64,000 bases of DNA, taken from the NCBI GenBank assembly GCA_014650015.1, contig BMUD01000033.1:1-64000 (forward strand), written 5' to 3'. Made by a program: the position numbers and the translations under genes. The DNA is from Streptomyces griseoloalbus. Lineage in GTDB: Bacteria; Actinomycetota; Actinomycetes; Streptomycetales; Streptomycetaceae. Numbering within the stretch: position 1 is the first letter of the stretch; each line of letters opens with the position of its first letter. Positions 34,286 to 42,045 of this stretch are shown here, in pieces. The notes under the pieces were generated by a model. It was not told the DNA's origin, ran no database searches, and was given only the letters and a program-made list of their open reading frames with translations.

Positions 34286-34915
34286 GTGGACGGCGACATC
34301 GTCCTCCGGCCGATAAGGCTGCGCGACCAGAAGGCCTGGCGCGAGATCAACCGGCGCAACCGCGACTGGCTGCGGCCCTGGGAGGCGACCATCCCGCCGC
34401 CCACGCCCAGCGGCCCGATCACCCACCGGCCGACCTACCGTCAGATGGTCCGCCATCTGCGGGCCGAGGCGAACGCGGGCCGGATGCTGCCGTTCGTCAT
34501 CGAGTACCGGGGGCGTCTCGTCGGCCAGTTGACGGTTGCCGGGATCACCTGGGGCTCCATGTGCTCGGGGCACGTCGGCTACTGGGTGGACGAGGCGGTG
34601 GCCGGCCGCGGAGTGGTGCCGACGGCCGTGGCCATGGTCGTGGACCACTGTTTCCGTGGCGTCGGACTGCACCGCATCGAGATCTGCATTCGCCCGGAGA
34701 ACAGGCCGAGCCGCAGGGTCGTGGAGAAACTGGGATTCCGCGAGGAGGGGCTGCGTCCGCGATATCTCCACATCGACGGTGCCTGGCGCGACCATCTCGT
34801 CTTCGCGCTCACGGCGGAGGAAGTCCCCGACGGTTTGCTCGCCCGGTGGCACCGGGCACGCTCTCAGGAGCGGTCCGGCCACGAGCTGCCCGGACACGAG
34901 CGGCGCAACCGGTGA
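34286..34915 (+). CDS. GNAT N-acetyltransferase, RimJ/RimL type
   Basis: A 209-aa acetyl-CoA-dependent acetyltransferase resembling ribosomal-protein N-acetyltransferases. LRPIRLRDQKAWREI is motif C. HVGYWVDEAVAGRGVVPTAVAMVVDHCF contains motif A with the R/Q-x-x-G-x-G/A-type loop (AGRGVVPTA). HRIEICIRPENRPSRRVVEKLGFREEGL is motif B. GTG at 34286 is the first standard start, but the sequence NSPRWPVEL just upstream looks conserved, and CTG at 34256 (overlapping the mogA stop, GGTGGGGG upstream) may be the true start, adding 10 residues. The substrate protein is unknown. Confidence 0.85.
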   Translation: MDGDIVLRPIRLRDQKAWREINRRNRDWLRPWEATIPPPTPSGPITHRPTYRQMVRHLRAEANAGRMLPFVIEYRGRLVGQLTVAGITWGSMCSGHVGYWVDEAVAGRGVVPTAVAMVVDHCFRGVGLHRIEICIRPENRPSRRVVEKLGFREEGLRPRYLHIDGAWRDHLVFALTAEEVPDGLLARWHRARSQERSGHELPGHERRNR

Positions 34916-35111
34916 ATCCCGCACGGACCGGGAAATTGAATAAATGTTCGAATTCAAGCGCGGGATGACCGCCTACGGGCTCGGAATTCCCGGTTCGAGT
35001 GGCCACCCGATCGCAGTCCTCACAAAAAATGTTCGAAATATCAGCCAGATCGTGCGACACACCGGCTCAATTGGCGGATGGCCCGCGGCAAACCCCTCTA
35101 CCGTGTGAGGC
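34916..35111. promoter_or_regulatory. AT-rich promoter region of sepX/glpR
   Basis: A 196-bp gap, unusually AT-rich for this chromosome. ATGTTCGAA occurs at 34944 and again at 35029; the first copy sits in the dyad TTGAAT...ATTCAA. A TACCGT box lies 7 nt before the GTG start, giving a leaderless pattern. No small gene was seen. Confidence 0.55.
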
Positions 35112-36344
35112 GTGAGCAGCAGCGGCCTCATCTACGCAGTCATTGTCGGGGCCTGGGCCGCCTACTTGGTGCCGATGTGGCTCCGTAGGCAGGACGAGCT
35201 GAACGAGGCCCGTCCGACGGAACGCTTCAGCACCGCCATCCGATTGTTGTCCGGACGGGCGGGTATGGAGCGCCGGTACGCCAAGGACCTGCGGGCGCGC
35301 TCCGCCGACGAGGGGGAGCAGGGCGTCCACGACCCGGATGCGATCACCGACTCGGTGGACGTCCGGGCCTTCGCCGTGTCCCAGACCCGTCCGCAGACCC
35401 AGGCGCCCGTACCGTCACTCCCCGCGGAGCGGCCGGAACCGGCACCCGCACGGGCCGGCCGGCCCCCGCGCGAACACGCGGAGCGGCGGGCATCCGAGCC
35501 CGTGGACCGGCGGGCATCCGAGCACGGTGCCGCGCGGGGGCGTGTCCCGGCCGCCCGTCGTGGACCGGAGTCCGCGGCGGCGCAGGCCGCCGCCGCCCGC
35601 GCCCGGCGCTCGAAGGTGCTCGCGCGCCGCCGTCGCACCACCACGATGCTGTTCGTCGCCTTCACGCTCGGCGCGATCGTCGCGGCGGTCGGCGGGCTCG
35701 CGTTCCTGTGGGCGCCCGGCGTGCCCGCCGTGCTGCTGAGCGGGTACATCGCGTACCTGCGCTCCCAGGAGCGCCGCCGTTTCGCGTACCAGATGGACCG
35801 CCGACAGGCCGAGGTCGCGGCGCAGCGGCTGCGTGAGCGCCAGCGCCCGCCGCGCCGCCGCCCGACCGTCGACGACGCCGACCCCGACGAACCGGAGGGG
35901 CCGGAAGCGGGAACCGACACCGACCCAGGCCTCTCCGCGCTGGCCGCGGACCGGCGCGCGCTCGTCGAGCAGACCGACCACGCCGAGTGGGTCGACCAGC
36001 AGCGCGAGCGGCAGCGGCGGCCCGGCCAGGGCGGCGACAGCTGGGACCCGGTCCCGGTGCCCCTGCCCACGTACGTGACCGCCCCGGTGGCCCCGCGCGC
36101 CACCAGCGACGTCGACCTCGGCGCGCAGGACACCTGGAGCTCGGCCCGCTCGAGCGCCGTACCGCCGGAGGAGGCACCGGACGAGGCGGCGGAACCGGAC
36201 CCGGCCGGTGCTGACGAGCACGACGACGACGGCCGCAGCGACGCCCGCCGGGCGGCCTCGGCCCGTCGCTCCCGCGAGCGTGGCCGCACCCCGCTCTTCG
36301 ACCAGTACGAGGACGGGGACCGCCCCCGGGCCGCCAACGAGTAG
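35112..36344 (+). CDS. sepX: Divisome membrane protein SepX / gephyrin-like receptor GlpR
   Basis: A 410-aa protein. An N-terminal membrane segment (LIYAVIVGAWAAYLVPMWLRR, about 6-24), a charged disordered loop rich in Ala/Arg/Pro, a second hydrophobic region of two close helices (about 179-220), and a long acidic/basic C-terminal tail give the layout of actinobacterial GlpR (Corynebacterium) and SepX (Streptomyces). SepX is required for normal cross-walls and sporulation septa. GlpR anchors the MoeA-like Glp at the division site. The glp gene about 2 kb upstream fits a partnership. Start is GTG at 35112. The tail should be cytoplasmic. Confidence 0.85.
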   Translation: MSSSGLIYAVIVGAWAAYLVPMWLRRQDELNEARPTERFSTAIRLLSGRAGMERRYAKDLRARSADEGEQGVHDPDAITDSVDVRAFAVSQTRPQTQAPVPSLPAERPEPAPARAGRPPREHAERRASEPVDRRASEHGAARGRVPAARRGPESAAAQAAAARARRSKVLARRRRTTTMLFVAFTLGAIVAAVGGLAFLWAPGVPAVLLSGYIAYLRSQERRRFAYQMDRRQAEVAAQRLRERQRPPRRRPTVDDADPDEPEGPEAGTDTDPGLSALAADRRALVEQTDHAEWVDQQRERQRRPGQGGDSWDPVPVPLPTYVTAPVAPRATSDVDLGAQDTWSSARSSAVPPEEAPDEAAEPDPAGADEHDDDGRSDARRAASARRSRERGRTPLFDQYEDGDRPRAANE

Positions 36345-36413
36345 CGGGTCGCCCGTGGGCACAACGGATTTCCGAGCACACCGATCGGGGTGCTAAAGTT
36401 TCACTCGTTGCAA

Positions 36414-36487
36414 GGGCCTGTGGCGCAGTCCGGTAGCGCACCTCGTTCGCATCGAGGGGGCCAGGGGTTCAAATCCCCTCAGGTCCA
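36414..36487 (+). tRNA. tRNA-Ala (anticodon CGC)
   Basis: A 74-nt cloverleaf: acceptor GGGCCTG/CAGGTCC, D arm GCGC...GCGC, anticodon stem CCTCG/CGAGG around TTCGCAT (anticodon CGC, reads GCG), and T arm AGGGGTTCAAATCCCCT. No CCA is encoded. An accessory pocket follows its 3' end. Confidence 0.95.
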
Positions 36488-36493
36488 CGCAGC

Positions 36494-36531
36494 TCAAAGC
36501 CCCGGTCGGGATCTCCCGACCGGGGCTTTGA
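36494..36531 (+). terminator. Terminator of tRNA-Ala
   Basis: TCAAAGCCCCGGTCGGG and its exact complement flank the loop ATCT, 6 nt after the tRNA. A 17-bp perfect stem. Confidence 0.85.
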
Positions 36532-37144
36532 CGTGTCGTACGGCAGCGAGGTACGGCAACTGCCGTGATCTTCCCGGGTCGAGGAACCGGCGGTTGACGT
36601 CGCGCGGTTCGCATGGCGTGCCGCCTCCCCCGGCTCAGGGCGTCCGGCGTCCGCCGCCGGCCTGCGCAGCACCGCTATCGGACCAGCATCATCGGCGACG
36701 GCCCCGACCGCGGCTCTACTTGAAGAAGCGAGGCGAAGGCCGCACACGTCCCGGCCGTCATCGCCCCTTGCGCGCCGACGCGTCAACGTCCTGGGGACGC
36801 TGCTCCGGGACAGCCGCCCGAACCCCTCCCGTGCGAGATCCCACGGGACGACGACCCGCTCGGACTCCGCGCCGGAAGCACCACCGTCACCGCCTCCCGG
36901 TAACCGGCCGGCACGTGGTGGGCCGGCATCGCGGAAGCACCGTCGCTGGAGACAGCCGACCGGACTGTGACCGAGACGGCCCATCAACTCGGCCGAGGGA
37001 CAGGGAAGGAGGCCGTCCACCATCGCATCACCGACCAGCAGGCCGCAGGCGCCGTCGAGATCGCCACACGCTCGACTCGGCTGTCAAGGGCACCGTTGGC
37101 CATAGGTGGCGGCGGTGTGGTGTACGTCACTACCCTGAGGTCTC
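36532..37144. other. Decayed accessory DNA between tRNA-Ala and an orphan gene
   Basis: 613 bp without an intact gene. It includes the IS110-like transposase remnant near 36700-36835. Other short frames show no recognisable domain. The 3' end carries the promoter of the orphan gene (TACCCT at 37131). Confidence 0.5.
36700..36835 (+). pseudogene. IS110-like transposase, frameshifted C-terminal remnant
   Basis: One frame reads RLYLKKRGEGRT (about 36710). A shifted frame then reads ALARRRVNVLGTLLRDSR (about 36765-36820). Together they match the conserved C-terminal block of IS110-family transposases (YxxKRxEGKxHxQAVIALARRRVNVLWAxLRD). The catalytic DEDD domain is absent and at least one frameshift is present. 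It marks past insertion next to tRNA-Ala. Confidence 0.5.
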
Positions 37145-38374
37145 ATGGCCATCATGGGGGACGTAGGGCGATCCGGGACGCATGCATACCGAGGTTTCCG
37201 GGCTCTGAAGAGGATCGTGCATCGGCGTGCGCTCTTGGCCGATATCCGCTACAGGGCCGTTGTCGAGGCCCTGTACCCAGGCCGTAAGCGGGACGATCCA
37301 ACCCCTCCCCATATTGCGCAAGCCGCCAAGCTGTTATGTGATGAGCTGGACCATACACCGATCCCGGGCGAACGCAGTCGTGGGGTGGTAAGGGCAACGA
37401 CGCGCCTCACCCGGGAACACGTCACCTACGGTGTCCGCTTTCCCGAGTGGCGCAACGGAATGAACACGACGTTCTTCAAGCGCATGGCGGACTGGGGTCA
37501 GCGCGCCGCAGAGACGGAAAAAAGCAACGAAGCCTTTGATCTGGCCGGCGTGGCACCGACTCAGGATCGTACCGTCCTGTTCGGTAAGCGATTCTCAGTC
37601 GCAGTCTACGGCCTCTTGATCGACTCGCGGGGACCTTCGGATGATGAAGAAGCTCTGCGGATCGAGATGGCGAACGAGATTCTGCACGGCGTACCCGACG
37701 ACGTCCGGATCGGTCGTTATCGGCTCCTCCAGGATGGGGTCAATTCCCTGGCCGCAGGTGTAGCCACCTGGGCCACGAGCTATCTGGGGTTCAACCAGTC
37801 CCTTACAGACGCGGTGCAGTACGGCAGCGCCACGTTCGGTGTGGCAGCCGGTGTGACTGCCGTCCGCCACCTGAGCGTTCAATTTCTCAGCGATAAACAG
37901 CAGGAGGCCCGGCGGCAGGCCAGGTACTGGCTCCTCTCACTTCACGCCTGGATGATCGGTTACGTCGTCTGGGGGCGGGACGCAGTTCGAACTGGGCAGT
38001 ATGAAGGGCTTGACCAATTGGCGTACGTAGCCCGCGCCCTCGCCACTGGAGGGGCACAGATCCGGGAGCTGCCGAGGGACGAAGTGATCCAGGGGGATCT
38101 GCAACTCCTGATCGAGAACTCCGAAAGGGCCGCTGACGGTGAGCTCACCACGGCCCTCATGAGAATTCAGGGGGTCCTGCGTTGGAGAAGCGAACATCTG
38201 GGATCCGCCATCGGAAATCTCATCGCCATCGTGCACAACGTCCCCGATATCGCCGATGATTTTCACTCATCCCTCGCACTGGGTGCTGGAGGTTTCGATC
38301 CGCCGCAACTTCCCTCGGCACGTTCAGGGGAGGACCCTCATCGCGACCTGACCGGGGAACCGCCTCGAAACTGA
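37145..38374 (+). CDS. Orphan hypothetical protein, accessory
   Basis: A 409-aa protein that I cannot assign to any family. It is mostly soluble-looking. A hydrophobic stretch at about 203-240 (VNSLAAGVATWATSYLGFNQ, then FGVAAGVTAV) could be one or two membrane or buried helices. The C-terminal 40 residues are low complexity. Codon use is less G/C-biased than its neighbours and includes a TTA Leu codon at residue 64 (37334), which in Streptomyces requires the developmentally controlled bldA tRNA. It lies between tRNA-Ala with an IS110 remnant and core genes, so horizontal acquisition is likely. A TACCCT box 8 nt before ATG suggests a leaderless mRNA; ATG at 37154 is an alternative. Confidence 0.7.
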   Translation: MAIMGDVGRSGTHAYRGFRALKRIVHRRALLADIRYRAVVEALYPGRKRDDPTPPHIAQAAKLLCDELDHTPIPGERSRGVVRATTRLTREHVTYGVRFPEWRNGMNTTFFKRMADWGQRAAETEKSNEAFDLAGVAPTQDRTVLFGKRFSVAVYGLLIDSRGPSDDEEALRIEMANEILHGVPDDVRIGRYRLLQDGVNSLAAGVATWATSYLGFNQSLTDAVQYGSATFGVAAGVTAVRHLSVQFLSDKQQEARRQARYWLLSLHAWMIGYVVWGRDAVRTGQYEGLDQLAYVARALATGGAQIRELPRDEVIQGDLQLLIENSERAADGELTTALMRIQGVLRWRSEHLGSAIGNLIAIVHNVPDIADDFHSSLALGAGGFDPPQLPSARSGEDPHRDLTGEPPRN

Positions 38375-38608
38375 AGCGGTGCGTCGTGACGCGGTAGCCG
38401 AGCAGAGAAGCCAAACGCCCCGGCCGCTCACCGGCGTTGCAGGGGGAGTGGCGGCGATCACGCGCACCCTGTCGAGGGAGGGCTGCCGCGCGTTCACTTC
38501 CCGTCGGACGAGGGCGGGACCTTGCCGCCCTCTGCCTGTCGACCGGCGAGGCCGCGTTCCCCGGCACGATGTGTACCGCGGACGGCAGCGAACATGGGGA
38601 CTGGTCCG
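38375..38608. other. Intergenic, no gene seen
   Basis: 234 bp between the orphan gene and the convergent GNAT gene. On the minus strand a short coding-like piece (RPGRLASLLGYRVTTHRFSFE, about 38428-38362) ends inside the orphan gene and may be a relic. Nothing else is recognisable. Confidence 0.35.
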
Positions 38609-39085
38609 CTACAGCGTCTTGGCGTAGCAGCGGCTGTCCTCGTGGAAGCGGTAGTAGCCGAACTTCTCGCAGGGCTCGTAGCCGCTTGAGGTGTACAGGG
38701 CGATGGCCTCCGGCTGCTTGACGCCGGTTTCCAGGACCATGCGGAGGCGGCCGGCCGCGCGGGCGTCGTCCTCCAGGGCGGCCAGGACGCGGCGGGCCAG
38801 GCCGCGGCCGCGCATCTGCTCGATCACGTACATGCGCTTGAGCTCGGCGTCGCCGTCGCGGTTGCCCTCGTCGTTGGCGTCCTGGACGCGCCAGCCGCCG
38901 GAGGCCACGGGGACGCCGGCCTCGTCGTACGCGATCAGGTAGATGCCGTTCGGGGGTGCGAAGTCCGCCGGGTCCATGGAGGTGGCGTCGCCGCCGTCGC
39001 CGTAGCGGACGTGGTACTCGGCCTGGACTTCGGCGTCCAGCTTCACGGCGTCGGGGTGGTCGTAGGGGACCCGGCGGATATCCAT
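38609..39085 (-). CDS. GNAT family N-acetyltransferase
   Basis: A 158-aa acetyltransferase. ELKRMYVIEQMRGRGLARRVLAALEDDARAAG is motif A with the acetyl-CoA loop (QMRGRG). LRMVLETGVKQPEAIALYTSSGYEPCEKFGYY is motif B. A beta-bulge strand (GIYLIAYDEAGVPVASGGWRV) precedes it. It is similar to small-molecule GNATs common in Streptomyces; the acceptor is unknown. It is divergent from xth with 50 bp between starts. Confidence 0.85.
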   Translation of the reverse strand: MDIRRVPYDHPDAVKLDAEVQAEYHVRYGDGGDATSMDPADFAPPNGIYLIAYDEAGVPVASGGWRVQDANDEGNRDGDAELKRMYVIEQMRGRGLARRVLAALEDDARAAGRLRMVLETGVKQPEAIALYTSSGYEPCEKFGYYRFHEDSRCYAKTL

Positions 39086-39135
39086 GCCGAATACCGTAAA
39101 ACACGCCCGGACGTGGTGTGTCGTATCGTGCCCTG

Positions 39136-39936
39136 ATGCTCACTGTGACCTCCGTCAACGTCAATGGACTGCGGGCCGCCGCCAAGAAGGGCTTCGTGGA
39201 GTGGCTCGCGCAGACCTCCGCCGATGCGGTGTGTCTTCAGGAGGTGCGGGCGGAGGCGGAGCAACTGCCGGAGCCGGTGCGGGAGCCCGAGGGGTGGCAT
39301 GTCGTGCATGCGCCCGCCGCCGCCAAGGGGCGCGCGGGGGTTTCGCTGTACACCCGGCGGGAGCCGGACCGGGTGCGGGTGGGGTTCGGGTCGGCCGAGT
39401 TCGACGGCAGCGGGCGGTACGCGGAGGTGGATCTGCCCGGTGTGACCGTCGCCTCGCTCTATCTGCCCTCCGGGGAGGTCGGTACGGAGCGGCAGGACGA
39501 GAAGGTCAGGTTCATGGGGGAGTTCCTCGCGTACCTCAAGGGTCTGCGTGAGCGGGCTGCCGCCGAGGGGCGGGAGGTCGTGGTGTGCGGCGACTGGAAC
39601 ATCGCCCATGAGAAGGCCGACCTCAGGAACTGGCGAGGGAACACGAAGAGTTCCGGGTTCCTGCCCGAGGAGCGGGAGTGGCTCTCGCGCGTCCTCGATC
39701 CGGCCGACGGTGGGTACGTCGACGTCGTGCGGGCACTGCACCCGGACGTGGACGGGCCGTACACCTGGTGGTCGTACCGGGGGCGGGCCTTCGACAACGA
39801 CACCGGCTGGCGCATCGACTACCAGATGGCGACCCCGGGGCTCGCGGCCCGCGCGGTCAAGGGGTACGTGGAGCGCGCGGCCACGCATGCCGAGCGCTGG
39901 TCGGACCACGCGCCGGTGACGGTGGTCTTCGAGTGA
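39136..39936 (+). CDS. xthA: Exodeoxyribonuclease III (AP endonuclease, Xth family)
   Basis: A 266-aa metal-dependent base-excision repair nuclease that cuts at abasic sites and trims 3' ends. SVNVNGLRAA (Asn metal-site region), AVCLQEVRAE (catalytic Glu), GDWNIAHEKADLRNW (Asp/Asn), YTWWSYRG, and WSDHAPVTVVF (catalytic Asp-His pair) are all present. Length fits ExoIII. ATG at 39136 has a TATCGT box 6 nt before it, a leaderless pattern. The upstream in-frame start at 39118 is less likely. Confidence 0.92.
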   Translation: MLTVTSVNVNGLRAAAKKGFVEWLAQTSADAVCLQEVRAEAEQLPEPVREPEGWHVVHAPAAAKGRAGVSLYTRREPDRVRVGFGSAEFDGSGRYAEVDLPGVTVASLYLPSGEVGTERQDEKVRFMGEFLAYLKGLRERAAAEGREVVVCGDWNIAHEKADLRNWRGNTKSSGFLPEEREWLSRVLDPADGGYVDVVRALHPDVDGPYTWWSYRGRAFDNDTGWRIDYQMATPGLAARAVKGYVERAATHAERWSDHAPVTVVFE

Positions 39937-40002
39937 ACACCCCATGAGGGGGAGGGTTCTCCTGTTTCGGTACAGGGACGGGGAGGCCGGCGCCCGCCGG
40001 TG

Positions 40003-40035
40003 CAACCGAACGGTTGTCCGAACCGTCCCTCTTGG
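40003..40035. promoter_or_regulatory. Overlapping dyads upstream of the secreted protein gene
   Basis: CAACCGAACGGTTG (perfect dyad, 40003-40016) overlaps ACGGTT-GTCCG-AACCGT. It lies about 55 bp before the GTG at 40073 and is a candidate operator. The regulator is not known. Confidence 0.4.
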
Positions 40036-40072
40036 GTGACCGACGGGACCGAGGGCATCGGACGGGAGCGCA

Positions 40073-41092
40073 GTGGCGTCGAGGAGACGAGCAAGGACCG
40101 GGATCGTCACCGGGCTGGCCGTGCTGACGGCCGTCGGTGGTGGGGTGGCCCTCGCGGGCGACGACGGCCGCCGGGTGTTTCCCCGTGCCTCGTACGATCC
40201 GTTCCGCGGCTCGGCCGCCGCGGAGGAGTGGGTCGCCCACGGTGACCACGCCGCCGTCATCCGCGTCACACGGGAGACGGCGGGCGAGCCCGATCCGGAG
40301 GGCGACCACATCCCCCGGACGGTCACCGCGACCGTCACCCGGGTCGTCTGGTCGAGGCCCGGGGCACCTCGGCCGCCCGAGGAGATCACCCTGCGGGCCA
40401 AAGGCTGGTACACCACCCTGTGGGGCGGCAGGGAGGAGGCCGCGCGTGAGGGCGCGCCTCGCCTCGAACCCGGCCACACCTACCTCGTCGGCCTCGCCCG
40501 CCTGGGGAAGGGGGTGGAACTGATCGGTGACGACGCGGCCCTGCCCTACGACGCCGAGACCTTCGGACGGGGGGAGCTCGAAGGCCGCTCCACAGGCCCC
40601 GACGCGTATCGCAGGGCCGTTCGGGGCCTGCCCCAGGACGCCGTCGCCAAGTTCGCCATCAGCGAGACGTACAAGCCCAGGACCCTGCGCGATGTCCAGC
40701 GGCTGCTGCAGGGCACCTCCCCGCGGAACGTCTACCGGCGGGCGGCGTTGGACGGCCTGGGCGCGGACATGAACCTGGACCGCCGACCGGACGACCCCGC
40801 GGACGAGGGCGCCGGTGACCTGCCCGGGCGGATCCGCCGCAGCGTCCCCGCGCTCGATTCCGGCACCGACTACTTCCTGTCGGTCGCCTGCTCGGGGCGC
40901 GGCACGGCGTTCACGGTCCGGCTCACCGTCAACGGGACGTCGGCCACGCGCCGACTGCCCTGCAACGCCGGCGACGAGCTGGTGCCCGTCAAGCGGCCAC
41001 GGGGCGAGGTGACGTACGAGATCGCCTCCGCGGGGTCCGACGCCGGGGCTGTCGCGTGGAATCTGTCGGAGGCCCCCGGGGGTGGCGCCTGA
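40073..41092 (+). CDS. Secreted hypothetical protein
   Basis: A 339-aa protein. The N-terminus SRRRARTGIVTGLAVLTAVGGGVALAGDDG is a signal peptide with a basic n-region, possibly Tat-like, cleaved near residue 28. The mature part is acidic and soluble. It has a beta-rich region (VIRVTRETAG...TVTATVTRVVW), a central helical part (AYRRAVRGLPQDAVAKFA), and a C-terminal domain with two Cys (VACSGRGTAFTVRLTV...LPCNAGD). No family is recognised. GTG at 40073 is the start. The stop lies inside a 43-bp direct repeat. Confidence 0.65.
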   Translation: MASRRRARTGIVTGLAVLTAVGGGVALAGDDGRRVFPRASYDPFRGSAAAEEWVAHGDHAAVIRVTRETAGEPDPEGDHIPRTVTATVTRVVWSRPGAPRPPEEITLRAKGWYTTLWGGREEAAREGAPRLEPGHTYLVGLARLGKGVELIGDDAALPYDAETFGRGELEGRSTGPDAYRRAVRGLPQDAVAKFAISETYKPRTLRDVQRLLQGTSPRNVYRRAALDGLGADMNLDRRPDDPADEGAGDLPGRIRRSVPALDSGTDYFLSVACSGRGTAFTVRLTVNGTSATRRLPCNAGDELVPVKRPRGEVTYEIASAGSDAGAVAWNLSEAPGGGA

Positions 41093-41160
41093 GGGTGCGG
41101 TGATCCGTCAGGCGGGCCCCGGGGGTGGCGCCTGAGGGCGCGGTGACTCCGTCAGGCGGG
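41074..41160. repeat. 43/44-bp direct repeat spanning two stop codons
   Basis: CCCCGGGGGTGGCGCCTGAGG... runs 41074-41116 and again 41117-41160 with two small differences. Copy 1 contains the stop codon of the secreted protein. Copy 2 contains the stop of the convergent MerR gene. It is a tandem duplication of a gene-end region. Confidence 0.85.
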
Positions 41161-41856
41161 CCCCGGGCCTGCCGTCCCGGGGTGGCGCCCCTGGTCCCGT
41201 GTGCTCAGCCGGCGGTCCAGGGCCAGGGAGAGCTCCGCGTCGACCACGCTGCGGGCCAGCGGGCGGAGGCGGTGGAGGGCCTCCTCCGGGGCGTGGCGGA
41301 GGATCAGGGTGGCGAAGAGGTCGGCGAGCGCGTCGGCGTGGGTGCGGACCTCCGCACCCGTGTGGAGCACCTCCGCGAGCGGGATGCCCTCGCGGACCAG
41401 GGCGGAGGACACGTCCAGCAGACGGCGGCTGATGTGGACGATCTCCTCGCCGTCGGTGCCGAGATAGCCCAGCTCCAGCGCGGCGGCCAGGTTCTCGGGG
41501 GTGACCTGGCCGGCGAAGCGGTCGGCGAGTTCCTCGGGGGTGAGGCGGACGGGGGTCTCCTCGGTGGGGTGCTCCATGCCGAGGAGTTCGCCGACGTCGC
41601 GGCCGTGGTCGAAGGCCTCGGCGAGTTCCGCTATGCCGTTGAGGGTGTGGCCGCGTTCGAGTAGCGCCGTGATTGTGCGCAGGCGGGCCAGGTGGTGGTC
41701 GTCGTACCAGGCGATACGGCCCTCGCGGCGGGGTGGCGGGATCAGTTTGCGTTCGCGGTAGAAGCGCAGGGTGCGCACCGTGATGCCGGCCAGGCGGGCC
41801 AGCTCCTCCATGCGGTACTCGCGCCGCTCACCGGGTCCTGACTTGTCCTCTGCCAC
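41152..41856 (-). CDS. MerR family transcriptional regulator
   Basis: A 234-aa regulator. The MerR wHTH is EYRMEELARLAGITVRTLRFYRERKLIPPPRREGRIAWYDDHHLARL, followed by the dimerisation coiled coil (RTITALLERGHTLNGIAELAEAF) and a long helical effector domain with no Cys cluster, so not a metal sensor of the classic type. It is divergent from the monooxygenase operon and is its likely regulator. Start is GTG at 41856, or ATG at 41811 at the HTH. The structured repeat inserted only 8 bp upstream of the GTG leaves no room for a native ribosome-binding site, so the start or expression may be altered. Confidence 0.85.
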   Translation of the reverse strand: MAEDKSGPGERREYRMEELARLAGITVRTLRFYRERKLIPPPRREGRIAWYDDHHLARLRTITALLERGHTLNGIAELAEAFDHGRDVGELLGMEHPTEETPVRLTPEELADRFAGQVTPENLAAALELGYLGTDGEEIVHISRRLLDVSSALVREGIPLAEVLHTGAEVRTHADALADLFATLILRHAPEEALHRLRPLARSVVDAELSLALDRRLSTRDQGRHPGTAGPGPA

Positions 41857-41864
41857 GTCAGCAG

Positions 41865-42045
41865 CCTAGGCCCTGTCGTCAAACTCCCGTCTGCCCCGCG
41901 ACGCCATGCACGCACTCTCGCCGCACCGGGCCCTGACCCGAGTACATCCAGTACGAGGGCCAGGGCCCGGCACACCGAGAGCACGCACCTGACGCCGCAG
42001 GGCCGCCCTCCGGGCGACGACGGGAGTTTGACGACAGGACCTAGG
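41865..42045. mobile_element. MITE-like structured element, copy 1
   Basis: A 181-bp region bounded by 27-bp inverted ends (CCTAGGCCCTGTCGTCAAAC... and its complement, one mismatch) containing CTAG at each edge. The whole element folds into one long stem with a small side hairpin (CGCCCTCCGGGCG). The apical stem CCGGGCCCTG...CAGGGCCCGG surrounds GTACATCCAGTAC. A related copy lies at 63331-63503. It has no ORF. It is probably mobilised in trans by an IS5/IS630-like transposase. It sits in the merR/monooxygenase divergent promoter region. Confidence 0.75.

Noticed and set aside
36469-37023. 184-codon minus-strand frame beside tRNA-Ala
   Set aside because: Overlaps the tRNA terminator and the plus-strand transposase remnant; no domain or ribosome site.
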